A stretch of DNA of 64,000 nucleotides from Methylorubrum populi (GCF_002355515.1 NZ_AP014809.1:5294501-5358500); one strand, 5' to 3'; positions 43,522-56,588 are shown, numbered from the stretch's first letter. A program made the numbers and translations. Notes: a model not told the origin generated them from the sequence alone.

Positions 43522-44061
43522 ATGAACCGCCGCCACGCCGTCCTCGGCCTCGCCCTCTCCGCCATGCTTCTCGCCGCACCGGCGCGGGCGGGCGAGAACA
43601 CCGTCACCCTCGAGACCAAGGATGGGCGGGTGACGATCGAGCTGCGCCCGGAGATCGCGCCGAAGCACGTCAAGCAGCTCAAGACGCTGATCGGCCAAGG
43701 CTTCTACAACGGCCTGAAGTTCCACCGGGTCATCGACGGCTTCATGGTCCAGACCGGCGACCCCAAGGGTAACGGCACCGGCGGCTCCAGCCTGCCCAAC
43801 ATCCCCGCCGAGTTCTCCTCCGCCCCGTTCAAGCGCGGCACCGTCGGCATGGCCCGCTCGGGCGATCCGAACTCGGCCAACTCACAGTTCTTCATCTGCA
43901 TCGGCGACGCCGAGTTCCTGAACAACAACTACACCGTCGTCGGCGTCGTCACCTCCGGGATGGACGTGGTCGACAAGATCAAGAAGGGCTCCAAGGCCAA
44001 TAACGGCACGGTTCAGGACCCCGACAAGATCGTGAAGATGACCCTCGGAGGCGGCCAATAG
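43522..44061 (+). CDS. ppiA: Periplasmic peptidyl-prolyl isomerase (cyclophilin)
   Basis: 179 aa with a signal peptide (MNRRHAVLGLALSAMLLAAP, cut after ARAGE). The cyclophilin core is intact: FYNGLKFHRVIDGFMVQTGD with the catalytic Arg, GTVGMARSGDPNSANSQFFI, and NNNYTVVGVV. It would speed proline isomerisation during folding of exported proteins. Probably co-transcribed with the following two genes. Confidence 0.93.
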   Translation: MNRRHAVLGLALSAMLLAAPARAGENTVTLETKDGRVTIELRPEIAPKHVKQLKTLIGQGFYNGLKFHRVIDGFMVQTGDPKGNGTGGSSLPNIPAEFSSAPFKRGTVGMARSGDPNSANSQFFICIGDAEFLNNNYTVVGVVTSGMDVVDKIKKGSKANNGTVQDPDKIVKMTLGGGQ

Positions 44062-44111
44062 CGGCCGGACGCACCGCGTGTCGCCGGGCCGGCCGTCGCG
44101 CCGGCCTCCTG

Positions 44112-44588
44112 GTGGCCGGGCTTGCCGTGTCCGCCGTCCTGCCCGCGGCCCTGCTCGCACCGGGCAGGGCGAATGCGTTCGAGGGCATTGAACCCTGGCG
44201 CACCCTGCCCCAGACCTTGCGGGGCACGCAGCGGGTGCCGCTGCCTGCGGCGGAAACGGAGCCGGCCCCGGCCGACACCTTGCGGGCACTCTATCCGGCG
44301 CTCGCCGCCTGCTGGCAGGTGCCCGAGGGCTTGAGCCGGTTCGAGCGGGCGGAGATCACGGCGCGGCTCTCGCTGCGCCGGGACGGCTCGGTGATCGGCA
44401 CGCCGCAGATCACCTTCGCCAAGGCGCCGGGCGACGCCCGGACCCGGGACATCCTGATACGGGCGACGCTCGACGCGATCGCCCGCTGCACGCCGGTCCG
44501 GATCACCCCGGCTCTCGGCGGCGCCATCGCGGGGCGCCCCCTGGCGCTGCGCTTCATCTACGACGGACCCAGAGGACAGGGAATTTAA
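44112..44588 (+). CDS. Exported protein with TonB/TolA C-terminal-like domain
   Basis: About 158 aa from a GTG at 44112. The frame is open upstream into RRAGRRAGLLVAG, which would complete a normal signal peptide (hydrophobic core to RANAF), so the true start may lie a little upstream at a non-standard codon. The C-terminal 95 residues (YPALAACWQVPEG, AEITARLSLRRDGSVIGTPQ, AIARCTPV) resemble the C-terminal domain of TolA/TonB-type proteins, with a possible Cys pair. It lies between two cyclophilin genes, 3 bp before ppiB. Confidence 0.7.
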   Translation: MAGLAVSAVLPAALLAPGRANAFEGIEPWRTLPQTLRGTQRVPLPAAETEPAPADTLRALYPALAACWQVPEGLSRFERAEITARLSLRRDGSVIGTPQITFAKAPGDARTRDILIRATLDAIARCTPVRITPALGGAIAGRPLALRFIYDGPRGQGI

Positions 44589-44591
44589 GCC

Positions 44592-45053
<462 letters not shown>

Positions 45054-45058
45054 GACCC

Positions 45059-45089
45059 AACCGGCGATGAGGTGTCCTCATCGCCGGTT
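45059..45089 (+). terminator. Hairpin terminator after ppiB
   Basis: A perfect 14-bp stem AACCGGCGATGAGG / CCTCATCGCCGGTT with a 3-base loop, 5 bases after the ppiB stop. There is no T run, so it may be a weak or bidirectional terminator. Confidence 0.7.
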
Positions 45090-45304
45090 GCCCCATGCTG
45101 CGGGGCGGCGGGCATTGGCCGGACGCAGATGCTTTAGAAATCGATTCTTTGAAGGCCGACCCTCCGTCGGCTTCCCTGCAGCTGTGACATCCAAACTCAC
45201 GGCAGCTCGGCCGTGCGGAAAGATCGCTTGGGTTGGGAGGTGGTCATCGGCTCACCACCGGGAGGCCGACTTCCGCTTTGCGCTCATCCCGTGATTCACG
45301 GAGC

Positions 45305-45607
45305 CTACCAGCCACCCTCGCGGCACAACGCGAGCAGATAGCGAAGCCGTGGATCGCGATTTCCGCGGCGGGCCATCGCGCGCCCGTTGGCGCAGGTCTG
45401 CCGGGTTCTCGCCTCGCTCGGTTCGGCACGTCTGGGCTCGGCGCGTCGTGACCGGACGCCCCTGCGCTCCGCGTATCCGCGTTCAGCGTAACCCCGTGCC
45501 ATGCCGGAAAGCACCTGACCCTGCGCGATCATCGCCGGATCCAGGGCGAATGAGATGGTGGGCGTCGCGATCATGAGCGCCGTTGCCAGAAAGAAGGTCC
45601 GCCGCAT
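45305..45607 (-). CDS. Small secreted Arg-rich protein
   Basis: 100 aa; the start at 45607 has AGGAGGG 3 bases upstream. A signal peptide (MRRTFFLATALMIATPTISF, cut after ALD) precedes an Arg/Glu-rich stretch with repeats (GYAERGYAERRG, RRAEPRRAEP) and two cysteines near the end (TCANGRAMA, LALCREGGW). No named family recognised. Confidence 0.75.
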   Translation of the reverse strand: MRRTFFLATALMIATPTISFALDPAMIAQGQVLSGMARGYAERGYAERRGVRSRRAEPRRAEPSEARTRQTCANGRAMARRGNRDPRLRYLLALCREGGW

Positions 45608-46284
45608 CGTTCCCTCCTGATCGAACCGGACTGGGCGCGCCGCTCCGCGCGACGGGGATGACACCGCTCATGCCGAATGGCGCCCCGACTGGCCCGTACC
45701 GGTCTCCCTCGATGCCGGCGGCTTCCATTCTCTCAACAGAGCCGTGACGGCATCATCCGATGTTTGAACTTTGCAAGTCTGACGTGGGTTTGTGTGGTTT
45801 TTGTGCTCAAATAATCCGGATGTCTTCTTACCTATAAAACCCGATTGAGGCGTGTTCCGAGATTTTGATCGCCATCAATATATAGATTGTTGAGTAAATC
45901 GTATGTTCGGTCATGTCTGGGTGATCCGGCATTCTTCGACCGTCGGCAGGAAAGCCTTTTCGAAATCTAAGAAAGATTGCAGGCCCCCCGCATCGGCAGG
46001 AAAATTGAGTTGGCTCTGTTATGATGCAGTATCCGCGGGATCGCTGCGGGGCTTCATATCTCCTCGCGAGCGTGGGCGAAGCGGTGACGGCGCCGGTCCG
46101 GATCCGATTCGGTCAACCGGAAATCATACTAGAGGAGCCCACGACACTTCCGGTCACCGGACGCTTCTCTGGGCAGGACGGCGCAGCGGCGGTTTTGTGA
46201 GAGCCGCCGGGGCCGCAATGACTCCATTCTCGCCCCCGCATCCGCGAGGCACTCCCCCCGAGGAGGAAGGGAGCGGCTTGTAGC
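45608..46284. other. Intergenic region, AT-rich centre, no gene seen
   Basis: 677 bases. The stretch 45770-46060 is AT-rich (for example TATAAAACCCGATTGAGG, TATATAGATTG) and likely holds the promoter of the secreted Arg-rich protein. An open frame of 126 codons at 45903-46283 has no family resemblance or ribosome site and was not called. Confidence 0.5.
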
Positions 46285-46689
46285 TCACCCCTCCGGCGGC
46301 TGCCTGAGGCCCGCCGCCTCCTCCAGCCACGTCAGGATCTCCGGCGCCCGCCAGGGCTTCGGCATGAAGGTCGCGGTGACGCGCAGGTCGCTCGGCTGGT
46401 CGCCCGCATCGCCCGAGGTCAGCAGCATGCGGATGCGCGGCCAGGTCACGCCGATGATCCGTGCCAGCTCGAAGCCGCCGATCGTGCCCGGGGTGCGCAC
46501 GTCGGAGAACACCACGTCGATCCCGTCGCCCCGCTGGCGCAGGATGTCGAGGGCGCGCTCGGCCGTCTCGGCCTCGATCACCTCGAAGCCCTTCTCCTCC
46601 AGGAGCTCGGCCGCGAGGTAGCGCTCGTCGGGCTCGTCCTCGACGACGAGGATGACGGGCCGGCGGTCTGTGGGTCGTGCGTCACTCAT
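46285..46689 (-). CDS. Single-domain response regulator
   Basis: 134 aa, one receiver domain: acidic pair VVEDEPDE, phosphorylated Asp in VVFSDVRTPG, Thr/Ser in LLTSGDAG, and Lys in FMPKPW. No output domain, so it acts by protein contact or as a phosphate sink (CheY/Spo0F/CpdR style). No kinase gene is adjacent; the HWE kinase at 8-11 kb carries its own receiver. Confidence 0.93.
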   Translation of the reverse strand: MSDARPTDRRPVILVVEDEPDERYLAAELLEEKGFEVIEAETAERALDILRQRGDGIDVVFSDVRTPGTIGGFELARIIGVTWPRIRMLLTSGDAGDQPSDLRVTATFMPKPWRAPEILTWLEEAAGLRQPPEG

Positions 46690-47027
46690 GACCGGTCACT
46701 CATGACCCTGGCTTATCTTGAGAGTGCGGGGAAAACGCAGATTGCGCATCCCGCGCGACATCCTCCGGCAAAGTCCCCGGCAGACATTACGATAGAACGG
46801 CGAGGGCAAACGTCTGTCGTTCAAGGGCAACAGCGGGCGGATTTGTTGCTCTCGGGTCGAGTCGGCATGCAGTTTCGGATGAGATAAGCCGCCGCACCCG
46901 CGCTGCGTGCAGGACTCGACAGGCCGGGCCGCCTCGATTCGATGGTCAAGGGCGGATTCGGAATAAAATCCGCCTTTTCAACAAGGATGGCAACAACAGA
47001 GCGGTTGACGGGTTACGGCTCAGGTGT
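46690..47027. other. Intergenic region upstream of the imu operon
   Basis: About 340 bases between the divergent response regulator gene and the LexA box. No gene supported. The last 120 bases are AT-richer and contain the SOS promoter. Confidence 0.5.
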
Positions 47028-47042
47028 GTTCACTATTTGTTC
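47028..47042 (+). promoter_or_regulatory. LexA (SOS) box
   Basis: GTTCACTATTTGTTC fits the alphaproteobacterial LexA operator GTTC-N7-GTTC exactly and lies 33 bp before the imuA start. It should repress imuA-imuB-dnaE2 until DNA damage. Confidence 0.9.
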
Positions 47043-47075
47043 TAAGAAACACATCGAAAGCCGGCCTCCGAACCC

Positions 47076-47849
47076 ATGCCCCCTCCCCGATCTCCCGCCG
47101 CGCCGACCCTGGCCGAGCTTCGCCGGCTGACGGATTCCGCCGGAGGGACTCTCGGGCCCGACGCTGCTCCTACCCTGCCCTTCGGGATCGCCGGGCTCGA
47201 TGCCGCCCTGCCCGGCGGCGGGCTGGCGCTCGGGGCGCTGCACCAGATCCACGAGGGCGGTCCGCGCGGGCGCTACGCCGCCACCGCCGTGCTGTTCGCC
47301 GGCGGCATCCTCGCCCGGCTCGACGGTCCCGTGCTGTGGTGCCTGCACAGCCGCGACCTGTTCGCTCCGGCTCTCGCCCGCGTCGGCCTCCATCCCGACC
47401 GGGTCGTCTATTGCGAGACCTGGCGGGACGCCGAGGTGCTGCCGGCCATGGAGGAGGGCCTGCGCCATCGCGGGCTGGCCGGCGTCGTCGGCGAACTCAC
47501 CCGCATGGCGCTCACGCCCTCGCGCCGGCTCCAGCTCGCGGCCGAGGGCTCGGGCGTCACGGCCCTCGTCGTGCACCGCCTCTGCGCCGGCGAGGCCGCC
47601 GAGCCGGAGCCCTCCGCCGCGCGAACCCGCTGGCGGGTGGCGCCCGCCCCTTCCGAGGGAAGCGACCGCCGCCTCGACCGTCGACTGGGCCGTCCGCGCT
47701 GGCGGCTCGACCTGCAGCGCTGCCGCGGCGGGGCGCCGGGCGCTTGGATCGTGGAGGCTTGCGATGCGCAGGGTCGTCTCGCTCTACCTGCCGTCCTGGC
47801 CGACCGACCGGCTGCGCCGGAGCGGGTCCGCCGCGCCGCCGCAGGGTGA
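47076..47849 (+). CDS. imuA: SOS mutagenesis protein ImuA
   Basis: 257 aa RecA/SulA-like protein (LPFGIAGLDAALPGGGLALG, GPVLWCLHSRDLFAPALARV, RDAEVLPAMEEGLRHRGLAG). In the imuA-imuB-dnaE2 cassette it is needed with ImuB to recruit or control the error-prone polymerase DnaE2 at lesions. It lacks a canonical Walker A lysine motif. Its last 86 bp overlap the start of imuB. Confidence 0.9.
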   Translation: MPPPRSPAAPTLAELRRLTDSAGGTLGPDAAPTLPFGIAGLDAALPGGGLALGALHQIHEGGPRGRYAATAVLFAGGILARLDGPVLWCLHSRDLFAPALARVGLHPDRVVYCETWRDAEVLPAMEEGLRHRGLAGVVGELTRMALTPSRRLQLAAEGSGVTALVVHRLCAGEAAEPEPSAARTRWRVAPAPSEGSDRRLDRRLGRPRWRLDLQRCRGGAPGAWIVEACDAQGRLALPAVLADRPAAPERVRRAAAG

Positions 47850-49262
47850 GCCCCTCGTCACCGTGGCGCAGGACGGCGCCCGGCGCGGGCTGGCCGGCGT
47901 GGACACCGCCGCCCGCCGCCTCGGCCTGCATCCCGGCATGAGTGCCGCCCACGCCCAGGCGCTGGTGCCCGGCCTGCACCTCGTCCCCGCCGACGAGGCC
48001 GCCGACGCGGCGGCGCTAGAGCGGCTCGGCCTGTGGTGCCAGCGCTACGCGCCGATCGTCGCCCTCGACCCGCCCGACGGGCTGATGATCGACATCACCG
48101 GCGCCGCCCATCTCCACGGCGGCGAGGCGCCCCTGCTCGCCGACCTGTCCGTGCGTCTGGAGCGGACGGGAATCGCTGCGCGGCTGGCGCTCGCCGACAC
48201 GCCGGGCTGCGCCTGGGGTGTGGCCCGCTTCGGCGAGGGCGGGATCGTGCTCCGGGGCGAGGCGGGGCAGGCGATCGCGGGGCTGCCGGTGGCGGCCCTG
48301 CGTCTCGACTTCGGGGCGGTGCGGGCGTTGCAGGACGTCGGCATCACTCGCGTGGGCCATCTCCTCGACAAGCCGCGGTCGTCGCTCAGGCTGCGCTTCG
48401 GCGCCGAGTTGCTGTTCCGCCTCGACCGGGCGCTGGGCCGCGAGCCGGAGCCGCTGACGGCGCTCGCCGCGCCCGAGACGCCGCGCGTGGCCCTGCGCTT
48501 CGCCGAGCCGGTCGGCGCCCGCGAGAGCCTGGAGCGGATCGTGGCCGACCTCTGCGCCCGGCTCGTGCCGGAACTGGAGCGGCGCGGTCTCGGCGCGCGC
48601 CGCCTCGACCTCGTCTTCGCCCGCGTGGACCGCCTCGATCAGGCGATCCGCATCGGCACGGCGCGGCCGAGCCGCGATGCGCGCCACCTCGCCCGGCTGC
48701 TCGCCGAGTGCCTGTCCCTGGTCGATCCCGGCTTCGGCATCGAGGAGGCGGTCCTGTCCGCCTCCCGCGTCGAGCCCCTGGCCGAGCGTCAGGATTCCCA
48801 TCTTGCCGCCGGCCCGCAGGCGCCGGACCTCGCCGCCCTGGTCGATACCCTGCTGGTGCGCCTCGGCGCGGCGCGGGTCTACCGGCTGGCCCCCGTGGAG
48901 AGCGATCTGCCCGAGCGGGCGGTGCGCCGCGTGCCGGCGCTCGCCGATCCCCTCGGCGCGGTCTGGCCCGCCGACCTACCGCGCCCGGCCCGCCTCCTGG
49001 CACCCCCCGAGCCGGTCACGGCCGTGGCCGAGATCCCCGACGCCCCGCCGCTGTTCTTCGTCTGGCGCAACACCCGCCACGCGATCGCCCGGGCCGACGG
49101 GCCGGAGCGCATCCTCGGCGAGTGGTGGGTGGCGGAGGCGGAGGCCGACCTCACCCGGGACTATTACCGGGTCGAGACGGAAGCCGGTGAGCGCTTCTGG
49201 CTGTTCCGCGACGGGCCGATGGAGGCACAGGGCCGCTGGTGGCTGCACGGGCTCGGCGAGGC

Positions 49263-49266
<4 letters not shown>
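47764..49266 (+). CDS. imuB: SOS mutagenesis protein ImuB (Y-family polymerase-like)
   Basis: 500 aa. The start [20 protein letters not shown] is the conserved N-terminus, so the 86-bp overlap with imuA is real. It has a Y-family fold but the catalytic carboxylates are missing ([30 protein letters not shown]), as in known ImuB, which acts as a hub binding the beta clamp and DnaE2 rather than as a polymerase. The C-terminal part ([39 protein letters not shown]) is typical of the family. Confidence 0.95.
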
Positions 49267-52463
<3,197 letters not shown>

Positions 52464-52508
52464 AGCGAAGCCCGATCAACTTGACCCGGCGAGGGGCCGC
52501 TCTCGACC

Positions 52509-52690
52509 GAGGCCGTGTGAAAACGTGAGAGGTATCGGTTGCGGCAGAAGGTTATTCCCCAAGGCGCTGTGTGAAGCGTCGAAAAGGACGCATTGCCGCC
52601 ATCAGCATGACTGCCTTGCGAGTTGGACTCCTCGTCAAGCAGAAGATTGTTCTACGGTCTCGCAGCGTGTCTTCGTTTTCACACAGCCTC
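52509..52690. mobile_element. 182-bp MITE with IS5-like ends
   Basis: The terminal inverted repeats are GAGGCCGTGTGAAAACG (left, 52509-52525) and CGTTTTCACACAGCCTC (right, 52674-52690), with one mismatch over 17 bp. The element is flanked by the 4-bp direct repeat GACC (52505-52508 and 52691-52694), a target duplication. The interior has no transposase frame. The ends resemble IS5-family elements that begin GAGGCTGTGTGAAAA, so a full IS elsewhere in the genome may move it. It fills most of the 418-base gap between dnaE2 and the next gene. Confidence 0.85.
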
Positions 52691-52881
52691 GACCCATTCC
52701 AGACCCTGGGATGGTCCGCTTTCGGGCTATCGATTAGGCGGGGACTTACGACTAGGTCGGATGGTTTTCGGCCGTTCCGCTGAAGAGACCAACACCAAAG
52801 AATGCTGTTGTTGAGCTGACGAGGCTTTAGCGCAGCCTCGTCACGTTGCTCAGTCGAAGACGAGGCTCGCCGCTGCGGTGG

Positions 52882-53310
52882 CTAAGCCCAACCCAACTCC
52901 GTCACTGCTCTGGCGTCGTTCCAGATCTTCGTCAGCCCGACGATTTTATCACCCTCGAATTGCATAACATAGACGTAGTCGGTCGACGTGCTCTTGCCCG
53001 TCGGCGGGCAGGGGCCGCCTTCTCCCGTATGGGTTCCGTGGAAGATCCCGTAGGCCGCAACGTTTCGGCGCTCCTCGTCCGTGGCGAAGGACTTTACCTC
53101 GTACCGACCGTCGGGGATGAAGGTCAGAAGCCCCTTCATCCACTCTGTGTAGTCCCGTAGCGAGGTGACGCCGGCCAGGGCGTCGGCCTGAGCCGAGAAG
53201 GTCGCGTCAGGAGTGCAATAGCGCTCGCAGTTCTCCCATCCTCCACCCGTCTCACAGGCGTCGAAGAAAGCCTTCGCAATCGTCTTGATGTCGCTCATTA
53301 TCGAACTCAT
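52882..53310 (-). CDS. SnoaL/NTF2-like protein
   Basis: 142 aa with a cone-shaped NTF2-like fold: TIAKAFFDACETGGGWENCE, the acidic-pocket region YCTPDATFSAQADALAG, DYTEWMKGLLTFIPDGRYEV and DYVYVMQFEGDKIVGLTKIW. Ester cyclase or hydratase-type activities occur in the family but nothing here fixes a substrate. The start at 53310 or 53298 is uncertain. Confidence 0.85.
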   Translation of the reverse strand: MSSIMSDIKTIAKAFFDACETGGGWENCERYCTPDATFSAQADALAGVTSLRDYTEWMKGLLTFIPDGRYEVKSFATDEERRNVAAYGIFHGTHTGEGGPCPPTGKSTSTDYVYVMQFEGDKIVGLTKIWNDARAVTELGWA

Positions 53311-53581
53311 TCCTTTCCCGTTGCTGCGGACGTCGCTTGTAGAGGATGCCCGCTTTTGAGAGAGCTGGCGACAACGCTTCGTACGCCCGGTTCAGGTCGA
53401 GGGCGGAACGTCCACTCCCCGGCGCGGAGTCGAGTTCCGCTTGCCACCGATTGCAGGCCTCTGGCTCCATGGGTCTTCGAAGGCATCAAGCCCTGCCTGT
53501 CTGCAAAGACCGCCTCAACTCTGAAGCTGTCCGGCAGCTAATGCATCCTTGCGAACGCTCGGTGCCCAAGCGAAAAGCAAT

Positions 53582-54106
53582 ATGTCACGTCTGAAGCCAA
53601 CTATCTCAATCGAGGCGCTCGGGCGGCAGGATTTGCCTGCCGCGCTCAGCATCCAAGCAGAGACGTACCCGACGTTTCTCATCGAGGACGAAGACACCTT
53701 TCTGAGCCGGATCAACCGGACAGCTTCATATTGCCTCGCAGCGAAACATGGAGAAGAATTGCTGGGATACCTGCTTGCTCATAGTTGGCGCCGCCAGTCG
53801 CCGCCTCCTTTAGGGACGGTACTTCCGGATGACGTACCGAGCGAGGTGCTCTTCATACATGATCTTGCGGTGTCGTCTGCGTATCGTGGGCTGATGGTCG
53901 GTCAAAGGCTCATCACGCGCGCGTTCGAGTTGGCGGCTCAAGACGGTCTTCGCAGCGCAGAGTTGATCGCGGTGGAAGGCGCAGCAGATTACTGGCGCCG
54001 GCTCGGGTTTGTCGAAGGAGAAGTTTCGAGGAAATTTCTGGAAAAGCTTGAGACGTATGGACCTTCTGCACGGTGGATGACTTGCGAAGTTCCGCTCAAG
54101 CGCTGA
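53582..54106 (+). CDS. GNAT-family N-acetyltransferase
   Basis: 174 aa from the ATG at 53582. The acetyl-CoA-binding loop is in FIHDLAVSSAYRGLMVGQRL (A-site RGxxxGxxL type), followed by AAQDGLRSAELIAVEGAADY and WRRLGFVEGEVSRKF. Length is normal for a one-domain enzyme. The acceptor is unknown. GC content is lower than in surrounding genes, which may point to recent acquisition. Confidence 0.88.
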   Translation: MSRLKPTISIEALGRQDLPAALSIQAETYPTFLIEDEDTFLSRINRTASYCLAAKHGEELLGYLLAHSWRRQSPPPLGTVLPDDVPSEVLFIHDLAVSSAYRGLMVGQRLITRAFELAAQDGLRSAELIAVEGAADYWRRLGFVEGEVSRKFLEKLETYGPSARWMTCEVPLKR

Positions 54107-54286
54107 CTCGGCAGACGGCAGCCGATCCCACATCCTCGTCGCCCGGTTTATAGGTTCACGAAACAATCCAGATCAGGTGGTAGGGAAGACGTCTGCAATT
54201 CATCCTGAGCGATCATCGTAGTGACGTGCGGGGTATGCCGAAAAGGTGTAGACCAGCGGACGCTGATCAGGATGTGCGGTGCTGCG

Positions 54287-54832
54287 ATGAGCCTGCTCCT
54301 AAGCTTCGCACCGTTCTTCGCCTTCGCGGTGCTTATCCACCTCGGCTACGTCGAGGCGGCGCTCTGGGCCAGTGCACTCGTCGCGGGCCTCCTCCTGATC
54401 CGCGATCGGCTTGTGCTCGGCCGCTCCTTGAAGATCCTGGAGATCGCCACGCTCCTGTTGTTCACTGCCCTCGCGCTTTACACGCGGGCCACAGGGCAAG
54501 ATTGGACAATCCCGGCCGTGCGTCTCGTGGTGGATGCGGGTCTGCTGCTGATCGTGCTCGCCTCGCTCGCGGCGGGGCAGCCGTTCACGCTCCAATACGC
54601 CCGTGAGGGCGCCCCGGCGGAGGTCTGGGACCATCCGCGCTTCCGAGCGGTCAATCGCACCATTTCCCTCGTTTGGGCCGCGGCCTTCGCAGTGCTGGTT
54701 CTGGCCGACGCGGCGATGCTCTGGGTCCCGGAAATCCCCAGGCGCCTGGACATCATCGCGACGGTGCTTGCGCTCGTGGGCGCCTACAAGTTCACGGCCC
54801 GCGCGACCGCACAGGCGTCAGGCCCGGCGTGA
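54287..54832 (+). CDS. Integral membrane protein, unknown function
   Basis: 181 aa with about six membrane helices (LSFAPFFAFAVLIHLGYVEA, ALWASALVAGLLLIRDRLVL, ATLLLFTALALYTRA, LLLIVLASLAAGQPF, SLVWAAAFAVLVLADAAMLW). The loop TLQYAREGAPAEVWDHPRFR between helices 4 and 5 looks conserved. Start at 54287; an in-frame GTG at 54221 would add 22 residues. No family named. Confidence 0.75.
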   Translation: MSLLLSFAPFFAFAVLIHLGYVEAALWASALVAGLLLIRDRLVLGRSLKILEIATLLLFTALALYTRATGQDWTIPAVRLVVDAGLLLIVLASLAAGQPFTLQYAREGAPAEVWDHPRFRAVNRTISLVWAAAFAVLVLADAAMLWVPEIPRRLDIIATVLALVGAYKFTARATAQASGPA

Positions 54833-55324
54833 ACATTCCGAACGATACGGGAGCGGCACGCGAGGGGGCGGCACGCCCTCAGATCGACGTGCCGGAGCAG
54901 CGTCCGATCGCGTAGCTTCACGGTCCGCGGCAACACGGATGAACGCTCGGCTGGCCCGTCCAGCCCGAGACTTCAACCTGAATTTGCGGCTGGGAATGCC
55001 CGAGGCCGCCAGATCCCATGCCGCGGCCGTGTACCGTGGCATTGCCATTGGAGGTCGCCCCAAGGTTTTGATTGGGCGGTATCTTTTTTGGCGGGCCGGT
55101 CTCCACGTCGTCGGACGATGCTCCGGGCCAATGATGGCGCTCCACCCTCGGCGGCCTTGGACCGTCGTCCCGGGCATCGCGTTTCGATCGAAATCCTCAT
55201 CCTGGCGATGAGACCGGCACGAGGGGCTTCTCCGACGCCTCTCCCTCCACGGTGACGGCCCACGATCAGCCGACAGAACACGATGGCTTCCTGCCGAGTT
55301 AGCTTCGAGGAAAGGGACGCCACG
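54833..55324. other. Intergenic region before the antiporter operon, no gene seen
   Basis: 492 bases without a supportable gene. It should carry the promoter of the antiporter operon. Several short frames on both strands lack start signals and resemblance. Confidence 0.5.
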
Positions 55325-55795
55325 ATGATCCTGCGCACAGGCGCGAGTTGGCTCGGACTGTTCGCCCTCTACCTCGGGCTGGCGGGCCAAGCCGGCCTGC
55401 ACGAGGCGCTGACCGGCGCGGTCGTCGCCGGCCTGCTGACGCTCTGGGCCGGACGCATCCGGGGACATGCCGCGCGGCGCTTCGCTGTCCCGGCCGGCGC
55501 GGCGCGCCATGTCGGACGGGGGCTCGCCGGTCTCGTCCCGGCCACGGCGCGGACCGGGCGGGTGCTGCTGCGAGCGGCCTTCGCGGGCGGTCATCCGGGC
55601 CACGCCCTGCGCCGCCCCTTCCGGCACGGTCCCGCGGATGACCCGGCCGAGGCGGGGCGCCGGGCCTGCGCGGTGCTCCTCGCCTCGCTCAGCCCCGACA
55701 GCTTCGTCCTGCGTGCCGATCCCGGCCGCGACGAGGCGCTGATCCACGCGCTGGGCGAACCCGGCCCCACCCCCGACCCGCGCTGGCTGGCATGA
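55325..55795 (+). CDS. mnhE: Cation/proton antiporter subunit E (MnhE/MrpE)
   Basis: 156 aa from the ATG at 55325. Two N-terminal helices (GLFALYLGLAGQAGLHEALT, GAVVAGLLTLWAG) and a soluble C-terminal part with AVLLASLSPDSFVLRADPGR, the MnhE signature. First gene of a seven-gene operon; its stop overlaps mnhF. MrpE is the equivalent of MbhA in archaeal complexes. Confidence 0.9.
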   Translation: MILRTGASWLGLFALYLGLAGQAGLHEALTGAVVAGLLTLWAGRIRGHAARRFAVPAGAARHVGRGLAGLVPATARTGRVLLRAAFAGGHPGHALRRPFRHGPADDPAEAGRRACAVLLASLSPDSFVLRADPGRDEALIHALGEPGPTPDPRWLA

Positions 55796-56046
55796 GCGAA
55801 CTCTGGCTCGTCGCCGCGCTGGCACTGTTGCCGCCCTTCGCCCTCGCCGTGGTCGCGAGCGGGCGCGGGGCCCTTCGCATCCGCCTCGTCGCCGTGCAGT
55901 TCGCGACCTCGCTCGCCACCCTGCTCCTCGTCGCCCTGAGCTTCGCCCTCGATCAGCCCGCGACCATCGACCTCGCGCTGGCCCTCGCGGTGCTGACGCT
56001 GCCGGGCACCCTGCTCTTCGCGCTGTTCCAGGAGCGCTGGCTATGA
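55792..56046 (+). CDS. mnhF: Cation/proton antiporter subunit F (MnhF/MrpF)
   Basis: 84 aa with three membrane helices. RIRLVAVQFATSLATLLLVA and LALAVLTLPGTLLFALFQER match the MnhF family. Overlaps its neighbours by 4 bp on both sides. Confidence 0.85.
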   Translation: MSELWLVAALALLPPFALAVVASGRGALRIRLVAVQFATSLATLLLVALSFALDQPATIDLALALAVLTLPGTLLFALFQERWL

Positions 56047-56327
56047 GCGTCGGTGTCATGCTCTGCCTCGCGCTGGCGGTCCTCTCCGCCTGGATCGCCG
56101 CCGTAGCCCTCTGGCGTCTGCGCACGCCGCTGGAGCGGCTGCACGCCGTCACCTTCGTCAACGTCGCCGGGGGCGGGACGGTGCTGCTCGCCGCTTGTCT
56201 GACCGACGGATTCTCGTCGCGGGTGCTCAAATGCGCCGCGATCTGGCTCGTGACGCTGCTGATCGGCGCGCTCCTCGGCCACATGACGGGACATGCCCTG
56301 CAGATCCGCGACGGGGAGCGGCGATGA
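56043..56327 (+). CDS. mnhG: Cation/proton antiporter subunit G (MnhG/MrpG)
   Basis: 94 aa, three membrane helices. WRLRTPLERLHAVTFVNVAG is the MnhG signature (LRxPDxxxRLHAxT). It overlaps mnhF by 4 bp, and its stop overlaps the start of the next gene. Confidence 0.9.
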   Translation: MSVGVMLCLALAVLSAWIAAVALWRLRTPLERLHAVTFVNVAGGGTVLLAACLTDGFSSRVLKCAAIWLVTLLIGALLGHMTGHALQIRDGERR

Positions 56328-56569
56328 CCATCCTCGTCGCCGCGCTTCTGCTCCTCGCCGCCCTGTCGGGCCTCCTCGTGGTGCTGTCCCGCGATCCGCG
56401 GCGGCAGGTTTTCGCCATGGCCGGCAACGGGCTCGTGCTCGGGCTGCTGTTCCTCGTGCTCCAGGCGCCCGACGTCGCCCTCTCGGAAATCGCCGTCGGC
56501 ACCGCGGTCACGCCGCTGCTGTTCCTGGCCGCGCTCGCCGCCATCCGCATGGACCGAGCCAAGCGATGA
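56324..56569 (+). CDS. MbhD-like (DUF4040) antiporter subunit
   Basis: 81 aa, three membrane helices. AMAGNGLVLGLLFLVLQAPD, then VALSEIAVGTAVTPLLFLAA, is the DUF4040/MbhD domain that in standard Mrp systems is fused to the C-terminus of MrpA. Here it is a separate gene, as in archaeal Mbh hydrogenase, where it lies next to the MbhE/MbhF subunits. Confidence 0.88.
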   Translation: MTILVAALLLLAALSGLLVVLSRDPRRQVFAMAGNGLVLGLLFLVLQAPDVALSEIAVGTAVTPLLFLAALAAIRMDRAKR

Positions 56570-56588
56570 TGGCGCCGGGAGGGCCGCA

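Noticed and set aside
45903..46283. 126-codon open frame on the plus strand
   Set aside because: No ribosome site, composition shifts within it and no family resemblance.
52571..52783. Small open frames inside and beyond the MITE
   Set aside because: They cross the inverted repeat boundary and do not resemble any transposase.
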